From assembly GCA_902762435.1 (NCBI GenBank), contig CACWOH010000007.1:1-64000 (forward strand): DNA of 64,000 nt. Direction: 5' to 3'. Numbering within the stretch: the stretch's first letter is position 1; the number at the start of each line of letters is the position of its first letter. Made by a program: the position numbers and the translations under genes. Positions 7,959 through 14,638 of this stretch are shown here, piece after piece. The stretch comes from an uncultured Bacteroidia bacterium. Its GTDB lineage: Bacteria; Bacteroidota; Bacteroidia; Bacteroidales; UBA932. Below the pieces are notes generated by a model. That model did not search any database and was not told where the DNA came from. It was given only the letters and a program-made list of their open reading frames with translations.

Positions 7959-9012
7959 ATCGTCTCAAATAACTGAATATCTTCTCTTTGCGCAAAGCGG
8001 CCTGCAACAGGACCCGCAGGTCCCGGATGCCCGCCGGTGCTGAACCGGGCGCGTGGGTGGGGCGTTCGGGAGTCTGCAGGCGCAACTGCCGGTATTCGCG
8101 GTGCGCGTCCCGCACGGCGCGGGCGTACGCGCGTTTTCCCGACAGCAAATATACGACAGCCGCGCAACAATCCAAAATCTTCCGCACGGCGATCCGCCTC
8201 CGCGCCCGCCCCGCTCCGATCGTTTCGGGGAGGTTGTTCTCCAGCAGGAGCAGGTTGTTGCGGAAGTTGAGCCGGAGCTTGACGGGCGAGGACGGGGCGA
8301 GGGTGCCGCCGCCCAGGTGCCACACGCAGCTCTGCGGGACCACCGTCACGCGCCAGCCGGCCAGCTGGGCCCGCCAGCACCAGTCGATCTCCTCCATATG
8401 GGCGAAGAAACGTCCGTCCAGCCCGCCCAGTTCCTTCCAGCAGCGAGCCCGGACCAGCAGGCAGGCGCCCGTTACCCAGAGCACGTCGGCCGGCTTGTCG
8501 TACTGGCCGTGGTCCTCCTCGGTGCGGGAGAGCACGCGGCCGCGGCAGAAGGGGAAGCCGTAGCGGTCGATGCAGCCGCCTGCGGCGCCGGCGTATTCGA
8601 AGCGGTCCGTCCGCCGGAAATCCTCCCCGTCGCGGACTAGGGCGTGCAGCTTGGGCCCGCAGGCGGCGCAGCCCGGATGGGTGTCCATCCACTCGACGAG
8701 CGGGTCCAGCCAGCCGTCGGAAACCTCGATGTCCGAATTCAGGAGTACGAGGAATTCCGGGCCGCCGGGCTCGCCGAGCAGCTGCCCGAAAGCGTGGTTG
8801 TAGCCGCCCGTGAAGCCGAAATTCCGCTCCAGCAGGATTGTGCGGACCTCGGGAAAACGCTCCGCGAGCAGTTCGCGGGAGCCGTCGGTGCTGGCGCTGT
8901 CCGCCACCACGACGCCGGCGTCCCGGCCCCGGAGGCTGTCGAGCAGCGGGGGAAGGAAGCGCGCGAGGTAGTCGCGGGTGTTCCAGTTGAGGATGACGAC
9001 GGCGGTCCGCAT
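7942..9012 (-). CDS. family 2 glycosyltransferase (rhamnosyltransferase-like)
   Basis: A 356-residue GT-A fold enzyme. The N-terminus TAVVILNWNTRDYLARFLPPLL, the nucleotide-binding VVADSASTDGS and the DxD-like LNSDIEVSDGWLDPL are typical of GT2 enzymes that add sugars to cell-surface polysaccharides. A later FAHMEEIDWCWRAQLAGWRV block holds the likely catalytic Asp/Glu and is characteristic of the WbbL/rhamnosyltransferase subgroup. No membrane anchor is seen, so it likely acts at the cytoplasmic face. It lies 4 bases after the upstream gene and overlaps trkA. Sugar donor and acceptor cannot be read from sequence. Confidence 0.85.
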   Translation of the reverse strand: MRTAVVILNWNTRDYLARFLPPLLDSLRGRDAGVVVADSASTDGSRELLAERFPEVRTILLERNFGFTGGYNHAFGQLLGEPGGPEFLVLLNSDIEVSDGWLDPLVEWMDTHPGCAACGPKLHALVRDGEDFRRTDRFEYAGAAGGCIDRYGFPFCRGRVLSRTEEDHGQYDKPADVLWVTGACLLVRARCWKELGGLDGRFFAHMEEIDWCWRAQLAGWRVTVVPQSCVWHLGGGTLAPSSPVKLRLNFRNNLLLLENNLPETIGAGRARRRIAVRKILDCCAAVVYLLSGKRAYARAVRDAHREYRQLRLQTPERPTHAPGSAPAGIRDLRVLLQAALRKEKIFSYLRRYEDHH

Positions 9013-9016
9013 AGGG

Positions 9017-10285
9017 TTACAGTTTACCGGGGAAAAGGACGTGGTGGTTGCAGATGGGCGTCCGCAGGAAGTAGTCCGCCGCGCCGGGGGCCTCCACGAC
9101 CACCTGCGTGCGGCAGAGATTGTCGTCGTAGGGATTCTCCGCCAAGCGGGCTTCCAGGCACAGCATGTGCCGGAGGTCGGGGGCGAGTTTGAACAGCGTC
9201 ACTGGCCCTTCCGGCAGTTCGCCGTGGATGGCGACGCCGATGCCGGATTCGAAGTGGGTGTCGTAGCGGTAGCTGCGCACCAGGCTCAGCGGCACGGTGC
9301 AGTGCGCGAAGAGCAGGCGGTCCCCGTCGATGCGCGACAGGTTTACCTGGAAGGCGGCGCTGCCGGTGCGCTCGCGGACGACGGCCATCGACAGCAGGGC
9401 CGGGATGTCGCCCTCGCACGTCGCCGTGATGCCTTCCGCGTTCAGGATGGCGAGGGCCAGGCAGCCGGTGTTGTGTAGCACGTCCAGCAGGTCGAAGCAG
9501 CGGAGCGTGAGTCCGTCGAGCCGGTACCGTGCGACGAGGCGCCTGAGCGCGCCGTAGATGGCCAGCGCGCCCCGGAAGTCGCTTTCGTCCAGCTTCTTGC
9601 CGTAGCGCGGGGCGTTCAGGGCGTTGAGGGAGAAGCCTTCCGGCAGCGTCCAGCTGCCTTTCCGCGCCTCTTCCACGAGTTCTTTGATGGGGATGTCGAT
9701 GAGTTCCGCGCCCAGGACGTCCCGGGCGGCGGTGTAGTCCACGTCGCTGGAGATCAGCCAGTCGGAGGGCTTGCCGATCACGCCGAAGCGCCTTCCCGCG
9801 AGGATGCGCCCGAAACTGACGGGCTGCAGGAAGGCCGTTTCCGCAGTCGGAGAGCCGTTTTCCGCGGCTCCGGCGCGCAGGCGGGCGGCGATGTCTGCGG
9901 GGCGGCCGTGCAGGATTTCCCCGGCGAAGCCGCGCTGCCGCAGCCAGGAGAGGATTTCCATCGAAGCGGCCAAAGAATTACTCTGGCCGCTGGCAAGCAA
10001 CCGTATCGGTTGTTTGCGGGTTGCTTTCACCCCCTGCGCCCCCTCAAGGGGGATGGCCAGGAGCGGGGCAACCTTTTTGAGGAATAGGCCTTCCGTTCCG
10101 CCGGTCCTGATATAGATGACTTCCGGGGCATCCGCCTGCCCGTAGCCGCGGAAATCGTCCCCCCTGCAGTCGAACGGCGTGCCGAGGGCGGCTTCCAGGG
10201 CCTGGATGAACGGCTCCCGGCGTGCGTCGGGCGTCATCTCGCCGTGCAGGCCGGAGGTCAGGGTGTACAGGACCGGGGATGCCAT
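9017..10285 (-). CDS. L-fucose isomerase-like protein
   Basis: About 422 residues from MASPVLYTLTSG. The second half resembles the C-terminal half of fucose/arabinose isomerase-like proteins: ATCEGDIPALLSMAVV, QVNLSRID, FAHCTVPLSL, THFESGIGVAIHG and NHHVLFPG are strongly patterned. The substrate is unknown. I chose the start at 10285 because a longer reading (to 10474) only adds 63 Ala/Lys/Thr-rich residues that are the antisense of the slyD Cys/His tail. Residues encoded at about 9965-10065 (PLEGAQGVKATRKQ) look like a small insertion before PIRLLASGQSNSLAASMEIL and include a possible fragment of the family B repeat. Confidence 0.7.
   Translation of the reverse strand: MASPVLYTLTSGLHGEMTPDARREPFIQALEAALGTPFDCRGDDFRGYGQADAPEVIYIRTGGTEGLFLKKVAPLLAIPLEGAQGVKATRKQPIRLLASGQSNSLAASMEILSWLRQRGFAGEILHGRPADIAARLRAGAAENGSPTAETAFLQPVSFGRILAGRRFGVIGKPSDWLISSDVDYTAARDVLGAELIDIPIKELVEEARKGSWTLPEGFSLNALNAPRYGKKLDESDFRGALAIYGALRRLVARYRLDGLTLRCFDLLDVLHNTGCLALAILNAEGITATCEGDIPALLSMAVVRERTGSAAFQVNLSRIDGDRLLFAHCTVPLSLVRSYRYDTHFESGIGVAIHGELPEGPVTLFKLAPDLRHMLCLEARLAENPYDDNLCRTQVVVEAPGAADYFLRTPICNHHVLFPGKL
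10028..10050 (-). repeat. possible fragment of the family B repeat inside the fucose-isomerase-like gene
   Basis: On the minus strand this stretch reads CTTGAGGGGGCGCAGGGGGT, nearly identical to the family B interior at 4721-4740 (one extra G). The three-hairpin structure is not preserved, so it is at best a truncated remnant. It coincides with a stretch of the protein (PLEGAQGVKATRKQ) that looks inserted. Confidence 0.3.
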
Positions 10286-10289
10286 GGCG

Positions 10290-10943
10290 TCAGTCTTTGT
10301 GGCAGCAGCCTTCGCCCTTGCCGCAGCACTCGCCCTCGCCGTGGCCCTTGCCTTCGTGGCAGCATTCGCCGTCGCCGTGGCCTTTGCCTTCGTGGCAGCA
10401 CTCACCGTCTTCCTTGTGGCAGCCGCCCTTGCCGTGGGGGCATTCGTGGCCCTCCGGCGGGAGGTATTCGCCATGCAGGCCTTCGGTCAGTTCCTTGTCC
10501 GTGGCGCCGCGCACGCTCTCCACCTTGCCGGTGAAGTGCAGGGTCTTGCCTGCCATCGGATGGTTGAAATCCATCGTCACGGCTTCCGCTTTCACTTCCG
10601 CGACGGTGCCCTGGACCACCTGTCCGTTCTGGTTGAGCATCGGGATGGTGCGTCCGACCACGAGCAGGTCTTCGCGGACCTTCCCGTCGATCTCGAAGGC
10701 GGTCTTGGGGATGTCGAACTTGTAGGCCGGCTCATAGACGCCGTAGCCGTCTTCGGGGGAGAGGATGAAGTCGAAGCCGTCGCCGGGTTCCTTGTCCAGG
10801 AGCGCCGCCTCGAATCTGGGGAGGAGCATGCCGGTGCCGTGGATGTATTCCAGGGGCTGTCCGGGAGCGGACTGGTCGGCGATCCTGCCTTCCACTTCCA
10901 ATGCGTAGCTCACGGCCACGACTTTGTTGTTCTGTACTTTCAT
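10290..10943 (-). CDS. slyD: SlyD-like FKBP peptidyl-prolyl isomerase with Cys/His-rich tail
   Basis: A 217-residue protein. Residues 1-150 form the FKBP domain with inserted-in-flap domain: VVAVSYALEVEGRIADQS, PLEYIHGTGMLLPRFEAAL and DFNHPMAGKTLHFTGKV are classic SlyD motifs. The last 50 residues contain 10 Cys and 8 His and include a 12-residue tandem repeat (GECCHEGKGHGD, GECCHEGKGHGE). By analogy with SlyD, the tail should bind nickel, zinc or copper. The enzyme is cytoplasmic, assisting proline isomerisation and metal delivery. It sits 24 bases after tldE and 4 bases before the next gene, inside the minus-strand run. Confidence 0.9.
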   Translation of the reverse strand: MKVQNNKVVAVSYALEVEGRIADQSAPGQPLEYIHGTGMLLPRFEAALLDKEPGDGFDFILSPEDGYGVYEPAYKFDIPKTAFEIDGKVREDLLVVGRTIPMLNQNGQVVQGTVAEVKAEAVTMDFNHPMAGKTLHFTGKVESVRGATDKELTEGLHGEYLPPEGHECPHGKGGCHKEDGECCHEGKGHGDGECCHEGKGHGEGECCGKGEGCCHKD

Positions 10944-10967
10944 TTCTTATTGATGTTCAATTGTTTG

Positions 10968-12419
10968 TTATCCGCTGAAGTCCACCCCGGCGAAGGCCAG
11001 GGTGGGGATGAGCTTGGTCTGGCAGGGGCGTGCGTCGTCGCCCGCAGCCAGCAGCCGCGACCACAGGTCCGTGAAGCAGCCGGTCATCAGCATCCCGCTG
11101 ACCGGGCGCACGATGCGTCCGTTTTCGAAGAGGTAGCCTTCCACGCCGTAGGAGAAGTTGCCGGTGACGGGATTGCTGTTCCCGCCGTTGAAGTCGGTGA
11201 CGAGGATGCCGCTGCCGCAGCGCGCGAGGATGGCGGCGCGGTCCAGCCCGGCGACGGGCCAGGGGAGTACCTTGGGGCGCGTGGCGTCTTCGACGGTGGG
11301 CGCGATGCCCATCTTGTTCGCCATGTAGGTGTTTACGAAGTACTGCTTCACCACGCCCCGTTCGATGACGGGCGCCTCCACGGTGGCGACCCCTTCGGAG
11401 TCGAAGTATTTGGAGCAGGTCTGGCCCGGGATGCGCGGCAGGTCGAGCAGGGTGAAGCCCTCGGGGAAGACCTGTTTGCCCACGGAGTCCATCAGGAAGG
11501 AGTTGTTCTGCTGGATGGAGTAGGCGCTGAGGGCGCGCAGCAGGGGGGAGACCAGCTTGGAGGCGACCTCCGCGTCGATCACGGCCGTGTATTTCCCGCC
11601 GGGCGCGGGTTCCGAGCCGATCTGCCCGACGGCGCGCTCCAGGGCCTTGCGGCCGCACGCCGGGGCGTCCAGTTCCGCCCGGTGCGAGGCTGCGTCCCAC
11701 CAGTAGCCGCTGTATTTCTCGCCGCCGCTCTCCACGGTGATCTCTACGCCATAGTCGAACGAGGTTTCGCGGTGCAGGCAGCAGGTGCCGTTCGTGTCCA
11801 TCACAACCGTCTCGTACACGCTGTCGGAGTACTCGCCCTCTTCGGAGATAATCTGATACTCCGGCGCAGTTGCAGCGGCGGCAGCCCCCGGAAACACTGC
11901 CACCCTCGGCATGTTAAGAGGGGGGACCGCAAGCGAAGCGCAGCGGTGGGGTCCGAAGGACGTTTCCGGGGGCTGGCCGCCGTGCAACGGAGCTGAATGT
12001 ACCGAAGCGGCGAGGGCGATGCGCTGCCGCTCGTCGGGGGTGATGGCCTCGCGGGCGGGATCGACCAGGCCGAGTTCGTCGCCGGTCCGGGCGTCTTGGC
12101 AGCAGCGGGCGGGGTCGGGCAGCGTGCGGAACGGATCCGGCGTCACCTCGCGGACGGTCTCCACCGCCTTCGCGATGAACGTCCGGAGTGAGTCCGCGTC
12201 CAGCTTGTTTGTCGAAAAACTGCCGAAGCGCCCGTCCACGAACAGGGCGAGGCTCAGCGAACGGTCGGCACAGTGCGTCACCCGGTCCACCTCCCCGTCC
12301 AGGGTGGCCACCAGGTCCTCCTCGCTCTTGGAAAGCGTGGCCCGCGCGTGCTGCGCCCCGGCGGCGGCCGCCGTCTGAAGCGCCTTCCGGACGAATTCCA
12401 GTTCCTTGTCCGTGATCAT
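10968..12419 (-). CDS. tldE: TldE/PmbA-type subunit of the TldD/TldE metalloprotease, carrying a translated repeat insertion
   Basis: A 483-residue member of the PmbA/TldE family, which pairs with TldD to form a heteromeric peptidase that processes modified peptides. Family features include DLVATLDGEVDRV, an EYSDSVYETVVMDTNGTC block, YWWDAASHRAELD, and the C-terminal GNFSYGVEGYLFENGRIVRPVSGMLMTG. It lacks the HExxxH zinc motif, as expected for TldE. Between ...RQRIALAASVH and EYQIISEEG about 44 residues (SAPLHGGQPPETSFGP...FPGAAAAATA) have no family counterpart and are encoded by the family A repeat at 11865-11992. Without it the length is about 440, normal for the family. It starts 1 base after tldD ends. 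Confidence 0.9.
   Translation of the reverse strand: MITDKELEFVRKALQTAAAAGAQHARATLSKSEEDLVATLDGEVDRVTHCADRSLSLALFVDGRFGSFSTNKLDADSLRTFIAKAVETVREVTPDPFRTLPDPARCCQDARTGDELGLVDPAREAITPDERQRIALAASVHSAPLHGGQPPETSFGPHRCASLAVPPLNMPRVAVFPGAAAAATAPEYQIISEEGEYSDSVYETVVMDTNGTCCLHRETSFDYGVEITVESGGEKYSGYWWDAASHRAELDAPACGRKALERAVGQIGSEPAPGGKYTAVIDAEVASKLVSPLLRALSAYSIQQNNSFLMDSVGKQVFPEGFTLLDLPRIPGQTCSKYFDSEGVATVEAPVIERGVVKQYFVNTYMANKMGIAPTVEDATRPKVLPWPVAGLDRAAILARCGSGILVTDFNGGNSNPVTGNFSYGVEGYLFENGRIVRPVSGMLMTGCFTDLWSRLLAAGDDARPCQTKLIPTLAFAGVDFSG
11865..11992 (-). repeat. interspersed palindromic repeat (family A), copy 1, in frame inside tldE
   Basis: This 128-base element is the reverse complement of 13509-13642 with about 85-90% identity by eye. 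The ends form a long inverted repeat: GGCGGCAGCCCCCGGAAAC at 11877-11895 against GTTTCCGGGGGCTGGCCGCC at 11962-11981, extended outward by GTTGCA/TGCAAC. A CCGC/GCGG hairpin lies in the middle. It is translated in frame as part of TldE without stop codons. No transposase is encoded. The edges were set by where similarity between the two copies ends. Confidence 0.85.
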
Positions 12420-12420
12420 C

Positions 12421-14064
12421 TTACTCTCCTCCGACCGTTAAAGTTCCAATCAGGACGGACGGAATGCCGCACGATACGGCGACACTCTGTTCCTTGCCGC
12501 AAGTCCAGGTGCCCTCATCGACCTTCAGGTCGCCGGCCACCGCCTTGATGTCGGCAAGCGCCTGCGGCCCGTTGCCGATGATGTTGATGTCCTTGACGGG
12601 CATCGTGAGCCGGCCGCCTTCGATGAGGTAGCCGCTCTTGACGTAGAAGGTGAAGTCCCCCTCGCCGATCTTGACCTGTCCGTTTGCGAACTGGTCCACG
12701 TAGATCCCTTTCCGGACGGAGGCAATCAGGTCCTCCTTCGTGCCGTCGGCGCCGCTTTCCATATAGGTGGCGCGCATCCGGGGGATGGGGTTGTAGCGGA
12801 ACGACTCCCGCCGGCCGTTCCCGGTGGGGGCGACGCCGTAGAAACCGGCGCTGATGCGGTCGTGCAGGTAGGAGGTCAGGACGCCGTCGGTGACCATGTA
12901 GGTCTTCTGGCCCGGCACGCCCTCGTCGTCCCAGTTGCAGGCGCCGCGGCTGCGGGGCAGGGTGCCGTCGTCCAGGATGTTGATGCCCTTGCGGGCCACC
13001 CGCTTGCCCATCTTGTCGCAGAAGACGGACTGCCCCTTGCGGTTGAAATCCGCCTCGAAGGCGTGACCCATCGCTTCGTGGAGCAGGATGCCGGAGGCGC
13101 CGGCGCCCATCACGACGCTCATCCGCCCGCCTTTCGGCCGCCGGGCCTCGAAGCGGGCGTCGATGCCTTCCACGGCGCGGGCGACCAGGTCCTCGAGGAC
13201 TTCGTCGTTGATGAATTCAGCGCCCGTGCGCAGGCTGCGCGAGACGTTGTTGTTCTCGGTACGGTCGCCCTGGCGGAACACCACCTGCACCGAGATGCTG
13301 CCGAGCGGGCGGTGGTCGGCGGTGAGCTCGCCGAGCGAGTTGTACATCAGCACGTCGCTGACGGAGTACGACAGGATGGCCACGACCTTCAGCGCGCGGC
13401 TGTCCCGTGCCCGGATGCCGGCTTCGATGCGTTTCAGGAACGCCACGAACGGCGCCGCCTCCGCCTCCTCCCAGGGCAAAACCTCCGGATAATAATCAGC
13501 GCCCCCTACTCCGTTCCGCGGCAGCCAGCCCCCTGAAACGTCCTCCTTCGTCGGACCCCACCGCTGCGCTCCGCTTGCGGTCCCCCCTCTTAACGTGCCG
13601 AGGGTGGCAGTGTTTCCGGGGGCTGCTGCCGCCGTCACTGCGTTAGCAGCCGTAGATGCGTGGCAGGTTGAGCGAAGCGAAGTCCGCATCAGCGGACCGG
13701 CCGGCCCCGGGACTTTTGTGCAACAAAAGTCGGAAAGGGGTTTATGGCCGCAGGGGGTCACAGGGGGTGGAACCCCCTTCGTGTTGGCGATGGCGCCGGC
13801 GGCTTTCGCGGCGGCGAGCAGCGACGGGTAGTCGGTGGTCTCGGCGTAGGCGTAACCGGTCTTCTCCCCCTTGAGGACGCGGATCCCGCACCCGTAATCC
13901 ACGTGGTACCCCCCGGAGGCCACCTCGCCGTCCCGCAGCAGCAGGTCGTGGTAGGCGGTGTCCTCGAAATACAGGTCGCACCAGTCGCCGCCGCCCCGCA
14001 GCCCCTCGGCCACAAGCGCGCGCAACTGGTCGGCGGTGACGCCGAAATGCTCAGGATTCTTCAT
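12421..14064 (-). CDS. tldD: TldD-type metalloprotease subunit, carrying two translated repeat insertions
   Basis: A 547-residue TldD homologue. The zinc motif HExxxH appears as LLHEAMGHAFEADFNRKG, followed by GACNWDDEGVPGQKTYMV, SYLHDRISAGF and a C-terminal GNGPQAL...GTWTCGKEQSVAVSCGIPSVLIG, all typical. With TldE it forms the cytoplasmic peptidase known from microcin B17 and CcdA processing. Between ...AGAIANTK and YYPEVLPWEE about 88 residues have no family counterpart. They are encoded by the family B repeat (13668-13781) and the family A repeat (13509-13642) lying side by side. Without them the length is about 459, close to normal. The start overlaps the zeta-like gene by 14 bases. Confidence 0.92.
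   Translation of the reverse strand: MKNPEHFGVTADQLRALVAEGLRGGGDWCDLYFEDTAYHDLLLRDGEVASGGYHVDYGCGIRVLKGEKTGYAYAETTDYPSLLAAAKAAGAIANTKGVPPPVTPCGHKPLSDFCCTKVPGPAGPLMRTSLRSTCHASTAANAVTAAAAPGNTATLGTLRGGTASGAQRWGPTKEDVSGGWLPRNGVGGADYYPEVLPWEEAEAAPFVAFLKRIEAGIRARDSRALKVVAILSYSVSDVLMYNSLGELTADHRPLGSISVQVVFRQGDRTENNNVSRSLRTGAEFINDEVLEDLVARAVEGIDARFEARRPKGGRMSVVMGAGASGILLHEAMGHAFEADFNRKGQSVFCDKMGKRVARKGINILDDGTLPRSRGACNWDDEGVPGQKTYMVTDGVLTSYLHDRISAGFYGVAPTGNGRRESFRYNPIPRMRATYMESGADGTKEDLIASVRKGIYVDQFANGQVKIGEGDFTFYVKSGYLIEGGRLTMPVKDINIIGNGPQALADIKAVAGDLKVDEGTWTCGKEQSVAVSCGIPSVLIGTLTVGGE
13509..13642 (+). repeat. interspersed palindromic repeat (family A), copy 2, in frame inside tldD
   Basis: This 134-base element is the inverted counterpart of 11865-11992. 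Its terminal inverted repeats are GGCAGCCAGCCCCCTGAAAC (13520-13539) and GTTTCCGGGGGCTGCTGCC (13612-13630). It is 6 bases longer than copy 1 near its left inner edge, a difference that keeps the reading frame. In the tldD frame the minus strand is translated to AAAAPGNTATLGTLRGG... through ...SGGWLPRNGVGG, the opposite strand of the element relative to the tldE copy. Confidence 0.85.
13668..13781 (+). repeat. interspersed three-hairpin repeat (family B), copy 2, in frame inside tldD
   Basis: This 114-base element matches the intergenic copy at 4648-4762. Stems are GTCCGC/GCGGAC around ATCA (13682-13697), GACTTTTGT/ACAAAAGTC around GCA (13711-13731) and AGGGGGT/ACCCCCT around GGA (13762-13778). 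Compared with copy 1, the G-C, C-G and T-A pairs of stem 1 are C-G, G-C and C-G here, and the last pair of stem 3 is T-A instead of C-G. The loops ATCA and GGA are unchanged. Its minus strand is translated within TldD (GVPPPVTPCGHKPL... to ...MRTSLRST). Confidence 0.85.
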
Positions 14065-14635
14065 TCGGATGCGCGATATTCCAGATGTTGCGGTACTTCT
14101 CGTTGTCCTTGATGTACAACAGCTGCTTCGACCCCTCGGCCACGACCGTGAACGGCGGCTTCGAATTGTCGGCGAGCACCCAGCGGTCGCTCACCGGGAT
14201 GTAGGTGTCGAAAAGGTACTGCAGGCCCATCACGTAACGCCGGCGGATCACCGGGTCCGGGATGTGGTGCCCGCCGGAGGCCACCCGGTCGCGTACGCGG
14301 CGTATCGCCAGGTCCGGCGAATTCAGCCAGAAGTACAGGACGGTAACCTCGTAACCCCGGGCGTGCGCCTCGTGGATGATCTTCACGAGGGAGCGCGTGG
14401 CGAGCGTGGTTTCTACGCAGAAGTCCGCGTTCCGGTCCAGCAGGTAGTTGATTTTCATCAACATGTACCTGCTGGCCGTGACGGACGCGGCGGCGGGGTT
14501 GAACGGCGAGAGACTCTTCGCGAACTCGTCGGAATTCACGAACTCCCTGCAATTCAGCAGATCCGGCAAGAGCGTGTAGCACGCGGTGGTCTTGCCGGAT
14601 CCGTTGCAGCCCGATATGATGTACAGGTTGGGCAA
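14051..14635 (-). CDS. zeta-toxin-like P-loop kinase, no partner antitoxin
   Basis: A 194-residue protein beginning MPNLYIISGCNGSGKTTACYTLLP, a Walker A motif, followed by the NSDEFAKSLSPFNP block and FCVETTLATRSLVKII, a pattern of zeta-type kinases related to UDP-GlcNAc kinases. The RVRDRVASGGHHIPDPVIRRRY segment supplies conserved Arg residues. No small epsilon-type antitoxin gene lies nearby. The gene is embedded in a housekeeping run (3 bases after pepD, overlapping tldD by 14 bases), so it is more likely a chromosomal kinase of unknown substrate than a classical toxin. Confidence 0.75.
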   Translation of the reverse strand: MPNLYIISGCNGSGKTTACYTLLPDLLNCREFVNSDEFAKSLSPFNPAAASVTASRYMLMKINYLLDRNADFCVETTLATRSLVKIIHEAHARGYEVTVLYFWLNSPDLAIRRVRDRVASGGHHIPDPVIRRRYVMGLQYLFDTYIPVSDRWVLADNSKPPFTVVAEGSKQLLYIKDNEKYRNIWNIAHPNEES

Positions 14636-14638
14636 CGC

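Noticed and set aside
10286..10474. 63-residue Ala/Lys/Thr-rich N-terminal extension of the fucose-isomerase-like protein
   Set aside because: It is the overlap with the slyD tail read in another frame of the same strand; the protein family begins at MASPVLY (10285).
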